Shown here: positions 33,920 to 42,515 of the stretch, one piece after another
Layout of the letters: every line of letters starts with the position of its first letter
Position numbering within the stretch: position 1 is the first letter of the stretch
From: Paenibacillus puerhi
Lineage (GTDB): Bacteria; Bacillota; Bacilli; Paenibacillales; NBRC-103111
Assembly (NCBI RefSeq): GCF_009846885.1
Contig: NZ_WUWM01000012.1
Coordinates: 119,763 to 183,762, forward strand
Length of the DNA: 64,000 nt
Direction: 5' to 3'
The notes under the pieces: generated by a model
What the model saw: the letters and a program-made list of their open reading frames with translations, nothing else
Told to the model about the DNA's origin: nothing
Databases searched by the model: none
Made by a program: the position numbers and the translations under genes

Positions 33920-35068
33920 ATGTCGATCCATGAAGAAACGAGCTCGAATCGTACCGAAGACCGAGTAGTCGGGCCCAGATCGCGAAAAGCCCTGGAGCAG
34001 CTTAAGCCTTACTCGCCTGGCAAGCCCATCTGGGAGGTCCAGCGCGAGCTCGGGCTTGAACATGTCGTCAAGCTGGCCTCCAACGAGAATCCGCTCGGCC
34101 CATCGCCCAAAGCGATTGCCGCGATTCAAGCGGCGCTTCCCGATATTCACCGGTATCCCGATGCCCAGGCGGCTGCGCTCCGGGAGACGCTGGCCGACGC
34201 TTTGGAGCTGTCTCCCTGCCAATTGATCATAACCAACGGCGGGGATGAGCTGATTACGCTGCTTTCCGAAACCTTCCTGGAGCCGGGCGATGAGATTGTC
34301 GTCTCTTCTCCGACCTTCAGCGAATACGAGTTTGGCGCCTGCCTGATGGATGCGCGTCTTGTTTCGGTGCCGTTGTCTCCTGGTTATCGGTACGACGCGG
34401 ATGCCTTGCTCGCTGCGGTTACGGACAAAACCAAGCTTGTATGGCTATGCTCTCCGAATAACCCGACCGGCACCTATATGCCCAGGAAGGAGCTGGAGCG
34501 CCTGCTTCTGGGCTTGCCGCCGCAGGCGATGGTGGTCTGCGATGCCGCGTATTCGCATTTTGCGACGGCTGAAGATTATAGCGACGGGCTTGAATTCGTA
34601 AGAGCCGGGCTGCCGCTGGTCGTCCTCCAGACGTTCTCCAAGGCGTATGGGCTGGCCGGTATCCGCGTAGGATTCGGAGCTGCCCCGGAAGCCGTAATCC
34701 GGCGGATCTTGCAGGTGAAGGAGCCGTTCAATGTGAATGCCCTCGCACAGGCCGCCGCCTCGGCCGCCGTAGGCGACATCGACCATTTGAAAGCGTCCTG
34801 CGACGTTAATGCCAAGGGGAGGGAGCAGCTCTATGCGGCCTTCAGTCGCCTTGGGCTGGAGTATGCGGTCAGCATGAGCAACTTTGTACTCGTGGAGCTG
34901 GGCGAGGAGGCAAAGCGCCGCTATGAGGCCCTAATGGCTCAGGGTGTGATTACCCGGTACGGTGATGTGTGGGGGCTGCCGCAGCATATTCGCGTGTCGG
35001 TCGGCACGGAGGAGGAGAATGCTTTTTTTATCGAGTGTCTGACCCGGGTGCTTGAGGAGACGAAATGA
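33920..35068 (+). CDS. hisC: Histidinol-phosphate aminotransferase
   Basis: Pyridoxal-phosphate enzyme of 382 residues, class I/II fold, that transaminates imidazole-acetol phosphate in histidine synthesis and often also aromatic keto acids. Motifs: KLASNENPLGPSPKAIAAI, NGGDELITLL, SPNNPTGTYM and the lysine site TFSKAYGLAGIRVGFGAA. It stands apart from any his operon, so it may be a second copy serving aromatic amino acids. The first 25 residues are longer than usual and polar. GAAAGGAG ribosome binding site; a terminator follows. Confidence 0.9.
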   Translation: MSIHEETSSNRTEDRVVGPRSRKALEQLKPYSPGKPIWEVQRELGLEHVVKLASNENPLGPSPKAIAAIQAALPDIHRYPDAQAAALRETLADALELSPCQLIITNGGDELITLLSETFLEPGDEIVVSSPTFSEYEFGACLMDARLVSVPLSPGYRYDADALLAAVTDKTKLVWLCSPNNPTGTYMPRKELERLLLGLPPQAMVVCDAAYSHFATAEDYSDGLEFVRAGLPLVVLQTFSKAYGLAGIRVGFGAAPEAVIRRILQVKEPFNVNALAQAAASAAVGDIDHLKASCDVNAKGREQLYAAFSRLGLEYAVSMSNFVLVELGEEAKRRYEALMAQGVITRYGDVWGLPQHIRVSVGTEEENAFFIECLTRVLEETK

Positions 35069-35108
35069 TCGGTACGCCGGCTCGTCAGGCCGGAAGGCAT
35101 GCAAACAG

Positions 35109-35134
35109 CCCGGCTTTACTTCAGCCGGGTTTTT
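35109..35134. terminator. Terminator shared by hisC and the convergent CorA-like gene
   Basis: CCCGGCT pairs with AGCCGGG and five T follow on the plus strand. It overlaps the last codons of the convergent gene that ends at 35116. Confidence 0.8.
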
Positions 35135-36549
35135 CTCCATTCCGCCGCGAGGCGGATCAAAGCGTTGATGCCGAGACTCAGGGCGATGCAAATCCCTGAA
35201 AGCGTGATGATCAGAGTAAAGTATTGAAAGAGAGAGTATTCGCTGAAACGGGTGAAAGCTACCGGGCCTTTCAGGTCCTCGATGACCAGGTTCATTCCGA
35301 ATATACCGCTGATAACCGAATAGATCGTCAGGATCAGCAGCAAATATTCAGATCGCCGTGATGAGAAATTTTCCTGGTATTTGAACAGATCCGTCAATGT
35401 CCGTTTGACATCCTCATACTGCGGCTGAATGGAAAGCGCCTCGCGAAGCCGGCCATACATTTCCTTGCCTTGGGTTTGAGAGATGGCCTCCATGAAATAG
35501 TTTTTGGCCGAGAACGTCGTGATATCGCGGATCAGCGCCTCGATTTTCTCCGGATCCCGCTCAAGCTGGACATGGGAGTAGCGGTTGGACAGCTTAAGCA
35601 GCACGATTTTGTGAAACAGATTGATCAGCAAGCCGTAATAGTACTCGCCGTAAAGATGTCCGGCCAGCTGCTTCAGATGCTCGGCGTCCCGATTCGTCAG
35701 GCAGGCAAAGCAGGTTTCGTCGATCACATAGGAGGTGACCGGACTCCAGCGGTCGTAGACGTGCTCTCGGCAAAATCTGTCGATATAATCCGGGCTCACA
35801 GCGCTGATATGAGGAAGTCCGTGTTCATCCAGTCCGTCGACTCGCCCGGCCCGGTACAGGTCGGCATCCGTGAACCGCTCATCCTCATCCCCGCCCAGCA
35901 GCATCTGCACATACATCCGCTCATCTACGAAGTACGGCAGCCTCTCAAAGACCGATTCATCCATGTCGGTCTCATCGATGAAGTCATGCAGCATCGGGAC
36001 CAGCGCTTGGAATATAAAATGTTCGACCTCCGTGCATTCGTACCCATCCGTCGCGAGCCTAACCGGCTTCTCCTCGTCCTCCATGCTCTGCAGGCGACGG
36101 AACAGACTGGCGAACTCGAGCGCCAGGGAGAGCGTCTGGGGCTGCTGCAGCTCGACCCGCATCGTGAGGAACCCGATGTCGAACGGACAGGATATCACGT
36201 CGACGGCATGTACGCGGAAGGACCAGTCAAGCTGGGCAGACGTCATCCGGACGTCCTGATCCAGGCGCTTGGAGAACCGCTGGAAGGCTTGGGGATTCGG
36301 GTTCTGTGGGAAGATCATAGCTTTGGCGAATGGCAGGAAGTAGCGCTCCAGACGTCGATGCGACACCCGATACTCCTCTCCATAGAAGGCTGCTTCCAGC
36401 TCTAGCTCGTTCAGGGAGAACACCGTAAATCCGTCATCCAGCAGCTTGCGTTCCAGATTCTTCTGGCAGTCGGAGCTCAGGGAGAAGGGGAAAATGAACT
36501 GAAATAAAGCGGCATTCAGCCGCTTCTCTTCGATAGGGGTGCGCTCCAT
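35116..36549 (-). CDS. CorA-like membrane protein
   Basis: Protein of 477 residues. About 400 residues form a soluble N-terminal region, followed by two hydrophobic segments near the C terminus (YLLLILTIYSVISGIFGMNL, and FQYFTLIITLSGICIALSLG). The loop after the first segment has GMN, the signature of CorA-type magnesium channels, and the preceding helical region (SAKNYFMEAISQTQGKEMYG) fits the long stalk helix. The soluble part is much longer than that of CorA and I do not recognise it. Ion transport is inferred, not shown. Start at 36549 after GAGGAG. Confidence 0.65.
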   Translation of the reverse strand: MERTPIEEKRLNAALFQFIFPFSLSSDCQKNLERKLLDDGFTVFSLNELELEAAFYGEEYRVSHRRLERYFLPFAKAMIFPQNPNPQAFQRFSKRLDQDVRMTSAQLDWSFRVHAVDVISCPFDIGFLTMRVELQQPQTLSLALEFASLFRRLQSMEDEEKPVRLATDGYECTEVEHFIFQALVPMLHDFIDETDMDESVFERLPYFVDERMYVQMLLGGDEDERFTDADLYRAGRVDGLDEHGLPHISAVSPDYIDRFCREHVYDRWSPVTSYVIDETCFACLTNRDAEHLKQLAGHLYGEYYYGLLINLFHKIVLLKLSNRYSHVQLERDPEKIEALIRDITTFSAKNYFMEAISQTQGKEMYGRLREALSIQPQYEDVKRTLTDLFKYQENFSSRRSEYLLLILTIYSVISGIFGMNLVIEDLKGPVAFTRFSEYSLFQYFTLIITLSGICIALSLGINALIRLAAEWRKTRLK

Positions 36550-36745
36550 GCAAGCTCGCTCCTCGCTCTGTTCTTGGCTGCGGTCATTCTCAAAGTCCCT
36601 CAGACAGCGAAGAGCTGCGAGCCTTACTCTGTCTTGCATCGGGCATTCGCGTTCCTCTTCGAAGTCGAGGCATTGGAACTCCCGCCTCTAGTACTTTATA
36701 CACCAGGAGGAGGAAGGCTAATCAAGGAGCGGGAGGCCGGTTTGC

Positions 36746-37318
36746 TTAAAGCTTGGGCCTGGCATGGCATTTGCGGCACACCGGGTAGTATTCGTCATTC
36801 CCCCCGATATGGATCTGCTCGCCGGTATACACAGGTTTTCCCTCGCTGTCGACCCGCAGATTCATGGTCGCTTTGCGCTCGCAAAACCAGCAGATGGTTT
36901 TCATTTCCTCAATCTTATCGGCATACAGCAGCATATACCTGCTGCCTTCGAACAGCTCGTTCTGGAAATCATTTTTCAGCCCGAAGCCCATAACCGGGAT
37001 TCGCAGCTCGTCTACGATTTGCGCAAGCTGGAGGATCTGCGTCTTGTGCAGAAACTGCACTTCATCGATGAGGATACAGGATACCTTCCTGGGATGCTGC
37101 CGGACTTTCTCCAGCACGTCCGTATCCGGGTGGATCGGGGTTGCTTCCCGGCGGAGGCCGATGCGTGACGATACGTAGCCCACCTGATCGCGATCATCTA
37201 TAGCGGAGGTGAAGATCAGCACTTCCTTATTCTGCTCTTCGTAGTTATGGGCAACCTTCAAAATTTCTATGGATTTGCCGCTGTTCATAGCCCCATATCG
37301 GAAGTAGAGCTGGGCCAT
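36746..37318 (-). CDS. tdk: Thymidine kinase
   Basis: Salvage enzyme of 190 residues that phosphorylates thymidine with ATP. P-loop [16 protein letters not shown] at about residues 6-21, the DEVQFL acidic motif at about 86-91, the lasso-loop region and zinc ligands in CWFCERKA and CRKCHARP. Length and order match type II thymidine kinases. GGGGTG precedes the ATG; three 10-base repeats lie further upstream. No ribosomal protein gene rpmE is next to it, which is the common neighbour in Bacillus. Confidence 0.95.
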   Translation of the reverse strand: MAQLYFRYGAMNSGKSIEILKVAHNYEEQNKEVLIFTSAIDDRDQVGYVSSRIGLRREATPIHPDTDVLEKVRQHPRKVSCILIDEVQFLHKTQILQLAQIVDELRIPVMGFGLKNDFQNELFEGSRYMLLYADKIEEMKTICWFCERKATMNLRVDSEGKPVYTGEQIHIGGNDEYYPVCRKCHARPKL

Positions 37319-37332
37319 CGAAAAACACCCCG

Positions 37333-37362
37333 TTCATGTAGGTTAATGTAGGTTCATGTAGG
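37333..37362. repeat. Three tandem 10-base repeats upstream of tdk
   Basis: TTCATGTAGG, TTAATGTAGG and TTCATGTAGG follow each other directly, ending 15 bases before the tdk start. They lie in its untranslated leader or promoter. Confidence 0.85.
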
Positions 37363-37426
37363 TGAATTGCTAGAATCCGAAAAATATCATAACATAATTC
37401 GCGGCGCGGGGCATACCGGACAGGGC

Positions 37427-37443
37427 AAAAAGCCCGACCGGGC
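37427..37443 (-). terminator. Terminator of the second chemoreceptor gene
   Basis: On the minus strand GCCCGGTCGGGC is followed by TTTTT. Confidence 0.75.
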
Positions 37444-37484
37444 GAATCATGCCGCTTGCGGTCAGGCTTACCCTGCGATCTCTC

Positions 37485-39584
37485 TTACACTTTGAAGCGG
37501 CTAAGCTGATTAAGCAGTTCCTTCACCATGCTGCTGAGCGAGGCGGAGGATGTAGAAATCTCCTCCATGGATGCAAGCTGTTCCTCCGAAGCGGCAGCCA
37601 CGCTCTGGGAATGACTGGCGGCCTCCTGGGCAATCCGGGCCAGCTCCTCCACTGTAGCCGTTACCTGCTCGGTGCCGGCCGACATCTGTTCGGCCGCGGC
37701 AGAAACCTCTTCCATCTGACTTTGAACGGTCCCCATCTCAGCGGTAATGACAGTGAAGATATGTCCGGTCTCCGTCACGGATTCGACTCCCATCCGGACC
37801 TCTGCGGAGCCGGATCGGGCAGCTGCGGCCGCTTTCTCCGTTTCGTTGCGAATCTCCTCCAGCAGCTCCTCCACCTTGGCCGCCGCATCTTTGGTCTGCT
37901 CGGCCAGCTTGCGGACCTCCCCGGCGACGATGGCAAATCCCCGTCCGTGCTCGCCTGCACGCGCAGCCTCGATGCCGGCGTTCAGCGCCAGCAGGTTGGT
38001 CTGCATGCTGATCTGCGAGATCAGCTCCATGATGGAGCCGATTTCCACCGAACGGACCTGCAGCCGCTCTATGGCCGCTTCCGATTGCCGGGAAGTCTGC
38101 TGAACGGCATTCATCTGCTCAATCGCCTGTTGGATCCGTTCGCTCCCCGCCTTCGTTTGCTGGACGACGTCCTGGATCGATTCGGTAACGCCCGATGAGG
38201 ATTCCGCTACGCGGCCTACGCCGACAGCCATTTCGGTCATCGCCCGGGACGCCTCGGTCGTCTGCTGCTCCTGCAGCTCGGCGCCGATCGCTACGTTCTG
38301 AACGGATTCGGCGATCGTTTCGGCGGCCTGTCCCGTCTGCTCGGCGCTGGCTGCGAGCTGCTGACTTGTCATCCCTGCCGACGTCGACAGCTCCGAGACC
38401 ATGAGCAGCACCTTTCTCTGCGTATCGATCATATGATTGAAATGCTCGGCCATCTGGCCGAATTCGTCGCGGCTTCGGACGGTCATCTGCTGCGTGAAAT
38501 CGCCCGAGGCCATAATCCCGAGCATGCGGTTTGCCTCGTTCAGGTTGCGCGTAACGAGCAGCCGCAGGACCAGCGTAATCAGCAGAGCCAGCAAAATCAG
38601 CGATACGACGGCCACCAGCAAGGAGGAGCGGAGCACCTCGTTAAACGTAGACATGACTTCTTTCTTGAGGACGACGGTCTCCACATACCAGGACTGGTCG
38701 CTTCCCCGGAAGGTGATCTTTTCGAAGGTCCGATTCACCGGCTCTCCATTCGGATTCAGGGAATAGGCCTGCATGATGCCACTGACGGCGCCGTTGAACA
38801 GATCGATCTTCTCCTGCCGGTCGCCGTATGGAACGTTGACCTTCTTATCATCGATGCCGTGCGCGATATAGGTCCCTTTATCGGAGAAGATCGTGACATA
38901 AGCGGTATCGTTACTCGTTTGCTTTACGCGCTGCTGAAGGGCATCCAGCGTCAGGTCGGCCCCGACGATACCGAGGAACTCTCCGTTCTTATCGAGTATC
39001 GGCACAACGAGGGAAGTTAACAGCGTGTCCTCTCCGTTCGTTTGATAAAAATAAGGTTCCATTACAGTGAACTTTTTGCTTTTCTTGGCGAGCGTGTAAT
39101 AGCTTCCTTCTTTCTCAAAGCCATGGAGCGGCTCGATCCGTATCGACGATCCGGTACGGTATACATAGGGCGTGAAACGTCCCGAGGGATCATTATATAG
39201 AGGCTTAAGAGCGTTAGCCTTGTCTTGCCGGTCGAACTGGTCCGGCTCCCACAAGGTATAGATGCCCATCAGGCCCGTTTGGTTGGACAAGTACTGTTGA
39301 AGCAGCTCGACGACTTGATCGCGTGTCCAGCTTTTTTGTTCACGCGCCATCAAGAGCATTTCAGACATGAGCGTCAAGTCGGATTGGATCATGGAGACCT
39401 CCTGCCGCAGCTCGATCAAGAAAGTCTCTCCCTTGTCACGAGCTTCCAGCTCGCCCTTGGCGACGCTAACCGTGTGAAGCTGCTTCAAGGACATGGTGAT
39501 CAGCAGCGCAAAAATGAGAATCATTACACCTCCCACGGTAATGCTCAATTTCGCCCCAAGCTTTAAATTTTTAAACCAACCCAA
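37485..39584 (-). CDS. Methyl-accepting chemotaxis protein with dCache-type sensor
   Basis: Chemoreceptor of 699 residues. First membrane segment at about residues 14-32, then an outer region of 280 residues of dCache type ([53 protein letters not shown]), a second membrane segment at about 315-340, a HAMP domain and the signalling coiled coil with [20 protein letters not shown] and [20 protein letters not shown]. Sensors of this layout often bind amino acids. TTG at 39584 ([14 protein letters not shown]) lies nine bases after GGAG and fits relatives; a TTG at 39593 directly abuts the ribosome binding site. Confidence 0.92.
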   Translation of the reverse strand: MGWFKNLKLGAKLSITVGGVMILIFALLITMSLKQLHTVSVAKGELEARDKGETFLIELRQEVSMIQSDLTLMSEMLLMAREQKSWTRDQVVELLQQYLSNQTGLMGIYTLWEPDQFDRQDKANALKPLYNDPSGRFTPYVYRTGSSIRIEPLHGFEKEGSYYTLAKKSKKFTVMEPYFYQTNGEDTLLTSLVVPILDKNGEFLGIVGADLTLDALQQRVKQTSNDTAYVTIFSDKGTYIAHGIDDKKVNVPYGDRQEKIDLFNGAVSGIMQAYSLNPNGEPVNRTFEKITFRGSDQSWYVETVVLKKEVMSTFNEVLRSSLLVAVVSLILLALLITLVLRLLVTRNLNEANRMLGIMASGDFTQQMTVRSRDEFGQMAEHFNHMIDTQRKVLLMVSELSTSAGMTSQQLAASAEQTGQAAETIAESVQNVAIGAELQEQQTTEASRAMTEMAVGVGRVAESSSGVTESIQDVVQQTKAGSERIQQAIEQMNAVQQTSRQSEAAIERLQVRSVEIGSIMELISQISMQTNLLALNAGIEAARAGEHGRGFAIVAGEVRKLAEQTKDAAAKVEELLEEIRNETEKAAAAARSGSAEVRMGVESVTETGHIFTVITAEMGTVQSQMEEVSAAAEQMSAGTEQVTATVEELARIAQEAASHSQSVAAASEEQLASMEEISTSSASLSSMVKELLNQLSRFKV

Positions 39585-39626
39585 TACACCCAACTCCTAT
39601 TAAATTGATAACAAAACCTACGACAT

Positions 39627-39698
39627 ATATCGACAAATTGGCTGCGGTTATGAAGTAAAATCGTAGGGAATCACAGTTTTTTATCAAAATTTGATAAA
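39627..39698 (-). promoter_or_regulatory. Possible sigma-D promoter and upstream palindrome of the chemoreceptor gene
   Basis: On the minus strand GTCGATAT (39627-39634) matches seven of eight positions of the sigma-D -10 box GCCGATAT; the -35 box is weak. Further upstream, TTTATCAAAATTTGATAAA (39680-39698) is a perfect palindrome with one central base, a candidate regulator site. Confidence 0.45.
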
Positions 39699-39761
39699 TT
39701 CTTACTGTTGGTCTGAAGGTGGGAGCAAGGAGGGCCGGCCGGGACGCCGCAACTCAAATAA

Positions 39762-39788
39762 CCGTCCGGAATTCAGGTAACCGGACGG
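39762..39788 (-). terminator. Terminator of the PAS kinase gene
   Basis: CCGTCCGG and CCGGACGG pair around 11 bases. On the minus strand TTATTTG follows, a short T-rich run. Confidence 0.6.
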
Positions 39789-39835
39789 CTATTCTTAGGC
39801 GATCGAGGCCGAGCAGCCCTGCCCAGGGAAAGAAG

Positions 39836-41677
39836 CTACAGGATGGGGAGTGTGATCCGTACGACAGTACCCTCGCCCGGCTCGCTCTCGATCTCAAGCC
39901 GGCCATTGTGCTCGGTAATGATTTTTTGGCTGATCATAAGCCCGAGGCCCGATCCGCTCTGCTTGGTCGTGAAGAAAGGTTCGCCGAGCCGGCTTAGCAC
40001 CTCGCGCGGAATACCGGGGCCGTTGTCGGCAAACACCACGGTCATGTCGCGGGGCCCGGACTGTCCGGCCGAGATCTCGATCCGGCCTCCGGAGCAGACG
40101 GCTTCCATCGCATTTTTTAAAATATTGATAAACACCTGCTTCAGTTGGTTCTCCTCGCAGTGTACGGCAGGCAGGTCCGCGGGAATATCCGCATGAAACT
40201 GGATGCTGGTCATATTGGCTTGGGATTCAAGCAGCGACAGAACATGATGGAGAATGGGCGAAAGCGGACGCTTCCGGAATGTGACGGCTTGAGGCTTGGC
40301 CAAGATGAGGAGTTCGTTGATGATTTGCTCTATGCGGTCCAGCTCCGAGATCATGATATCCAGATACTGCTCCTTGTACTGGGCGCCTGACTTCATAAAT
40401 TGAGTGAAACCCTTCAGCGCCGTAAGCGGGTTGCGGATTTCGTGAGCGACTCCGGCCGCAAGCTGGCCGGCCACCGACAGCTTCTCGGAGTTGCGGAGCA
40501 ACTCCTCCGTCTTCTTGCGCTCGGTGATATCCCGCCCGATGATGCAGATGCCCGTAATTTCGTTGTCGGAGCCGACCACCGGCGATATCGTCAGGCTCAT
40601 ATCCAGCAGCGAGCCGTCCTTATGCAGGCGCTTCGTCTCAAAGCCGGAGATTTGCTTGCCTTGAAGTCCCTGACGAAACAGAAGCTCAGATTCGATCCAA
40701 AGATGCTCGGGTACATTGAAAGGACGGGCGCCTAGCACTTCCTGCTCGCTATACCCGTAAGTCTCCACGAAGGCCTGATTGACCCGGACAAGTCGGAATT
40801 CCGCATCCAGAATCGAGATATTGTCGGCGGTATGCTCGATCATAGAGTTCAATTGCTGCCTGACCGCTTTCAAGGTCTCCTCCTGCTCCCGGATCTGGGA
40901 GATGTCGCGCATAAAGATGGAGAGTCCGGCCTTGGAGGGATAGCAAGAGACCTCTATCCATTTGCTGAGCATCGGGAAGTAGTGCGGGAAGAAGAGCGGC
41001 GAGGCATCCTCGAGAGAGCGCGTGCATTGCTTGTAGAAGCCGGAATTAATCCACTCCGGAAGCACGGTATGCAGGCTATGCCCAAGCAGCTCGTCCCGGT
41101 TATGCCCGAGCAGCGTCTCCGCCACTTTATTGACATAGACGAACTCTCCTTGGCGATTGAACATAATGTAGGCATCATTTAACATTTCCATGAGGGAGCT
41201 CATGCGGGAGAGAGCGGCGCGGGACTGCTCCTCCAGCGCCTTGCGTTCGGTTATATCCTGCGTCTGCATATACAGGTAAGCGGGCGCAAGCTCTTGGCTG
41301 CCGCCGACTAAGCCGAAGGCATTGACGCTCATCCAGATCACTTCCCCGTCGGCCCTGATCCAGCGTATCTCGGCTTCGTACCTAGTGAGCTGACCGCTCA
41401 GCAGCTGACTCAAATGATGCATGCTGATGAGCAAGTCCCCCGGATGCAGCAGGGTCTGAAGATTCATCTTCTGGAGCGTGTCCGGGCCATATCCCAGTTG
41501 TCTGGATAGGGATTCTCCGGCAATCACCAGGTTGCATTCTGTATCAAGCAATAAGGCCCCCGCGTGGGAGCAGGTAAAATGTTTGAGTGCGAGTTCGACG
41601 AGAATCCCTTCCAGACTGACGCTATCTTCACGCTGCAGCCGTTCGGAGATTTGTTCAGAACGCATCCGGTCATTCAT
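39836..41677 (-). CDS. Three-PAS sensor histidine kinase, KinA/KinE-like
   Basis: Soluble histidine kinase of 613 residues. Three PAS domains lie at about residues 35-145, 155-270 and 275-390, two ending in the PAC-type DITERK motif. The HisKA dimerisation domain has the phosphorylated His412 in AGVAHEIRNPLTALKGFTQF. The ATPase domain has N box NILKNAMEAV, ADNGPGIP, EPFFTTK and GSGLGLMISQKI. No membrane segment and no response regulator neighbour, as for kinases feeding the sporulation phosphorelay; that role is inferred. A TTGACG with an imperfect 0A-like box (TTTTGACGAAT) lies upstream. GGAGGAG precedes the ATG. Confidence 0.9.
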   Translation of the reverse strand: MNDRMRSEQISERLQREDSVSLEGILVELALKHFTCSHAGALLLDTECNLVIAGESLSRQLGYGPDTLQKMNLQTLLHPGDLLISMHHLSQLLSGQLTRYEAEIRWIRADGEVIWMSVNAFGLVGGSQELAPAYLYMQTQDITERKALEEQSRAALSRMSSLMEMLNDAYIMFNRQGEFVYVNKVAETLLGHNRDELLGHSLHTVLPEWINSGFYKQCTRSLEDASPLFFPHYFPMLSKWIEVSCYPSKAGLSIFMRDISQIREQEETLKAVRQQLNSMIEHTADNISILDAEFRLVRVNQAFVETYGYSEQEVLGARPFNVPEHLWIESELLFRQGLQGKQISGFETKRLHKDGSLLDMSLTISPVVGSDNEITGICIIGRDITERKKTEELLRNSEKLSVAGQLAAGVAHEIRNPLTALKGFTQFMKSGAQYKEQYLDIMISELDRIEQIINELLILAKPQAVTFRKRPLSPILHHVLSLLESQANMTSIQFHADIPADLPAVHCEENQLKQVFINILKNAMEAVCSGGRIEISAGQSGPRDMTVVFADNGPGIPREVLSRLGEPFFTTKQSGSGLGLMISQKIITEHNGRLEIESEPGEGTVVRITLPIL

Positions 41678-41951
41678 GCCAGAAGCTCCTCCATTATTTA
41701 CTATATGCTATATTATTCGTCAAAAATCTACAATTCCCTGCAACCAGGCCGAGGATTCGCTACAAATTTTGTGCGGAGGATGCGCGAAGCTGCCGAAGAA
41801 AGGGACGTGAATCGAGAAAAAAGAAGGATCTCGTCGATCTTTGTCTGAAAGGAAGCGCGATGCGAAAGGAGGCTTTCCGAAAAGCGGCGGCCCTGTGATC
41901 CGCAGATCCAGGGCAAGTGACGGGCAAGCAAGTTGATCTTGGCCGGTTCCT

Positions 41952-42455
41952 CTAAGACCTGGGACGTTTCGTCCGGCAGCGGCATATAAGCCGGGAGCGG
42001 AACGGCTGTGATCTCATGCTTATCTGCCGGCGGGGAAATGCAATGGAGCGCAGCACAACCGGCACATCCCGATTCACCATACGTTTAAGCAGGCCGATCG
42101 GAACGCCGTATTTTTTGTAGTCGTAGTCGCCTGTTTTCTTATCGAGAAAGGCCTCGGGCAGCTCCTCGGGGGTGAGCGCTGCAAATACGCGCCCATCGTA
42201 TGACCCGAGATAGGTTAAGGGAGAATCCTCGTAACCGAGCCGTATCCATTCCTTCCTGGTCATCCGGTACACGAGAATCGCGACGATATCGTCATAGACC
42301 TTTCCCTTATACTTGAAGCGGAAATGCACCTCATACTCGCTTTCAGGATCTTGCCTCTGCTTGCTTACCACCACGTAGCGCCTCCACCAGGAAGGAAAGC
42401 GCAGCGTAAAGCCGTACTTCTCGTTTTTATAAATCATCTGGGGTGCCTTGGCCAT
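41952..42455 (-). CDS. Hypothetical protein
   Basis: Protein of 167 residues with no signal peptide or membrane segment. The first 110 residues look folded and beta-rich (MIYKNEKYGFTLRFPSWW, YEVHFRFKYKGKVYDDIVAI, LVYRMTRKEWIRLGY), a pattern seen in many Bacillales proteins of unknown role that start from Y-x-N-x-x-Y-G-F. The last 25 residues are arginine-rich. ATG at 42455 after AAGGAG. Tail ends without a clear terminator, 60 bases downstream of the SgrR-like gene, so the two may share a transcript. Confidence 0.65.
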   Translation of the reverse strand: MAKAPQMIYKNEKYGFTLRFPSWWRRYVVVSKQRQDPESEYEVHFRFKYKGKVYDDIVAILVYRMTRKEWIRLGYEDSPLTYLGSYDGRVFAALTPEELPEAFLDKKTGDYDYKKYGVPIGLLKRMVNRDVPVVLRSIAFPRRQISMRSQPFRSRLICRCRTKRPRS

Positions 42456-42515
42456 CGTTCTCCGCTCCTTTTCACACGGCATGCTCTTCTCATGCATATG
42501 CGCGAGGAGCCTGGC

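Noticed and set aside
41728..41985. 85-codon frame between the PAS kinase and the hypothetical gene
   Set aside because: Overlaps the kinase promoter and the 3' end of the next gene, no ribosome binding site, low-complexity composition.
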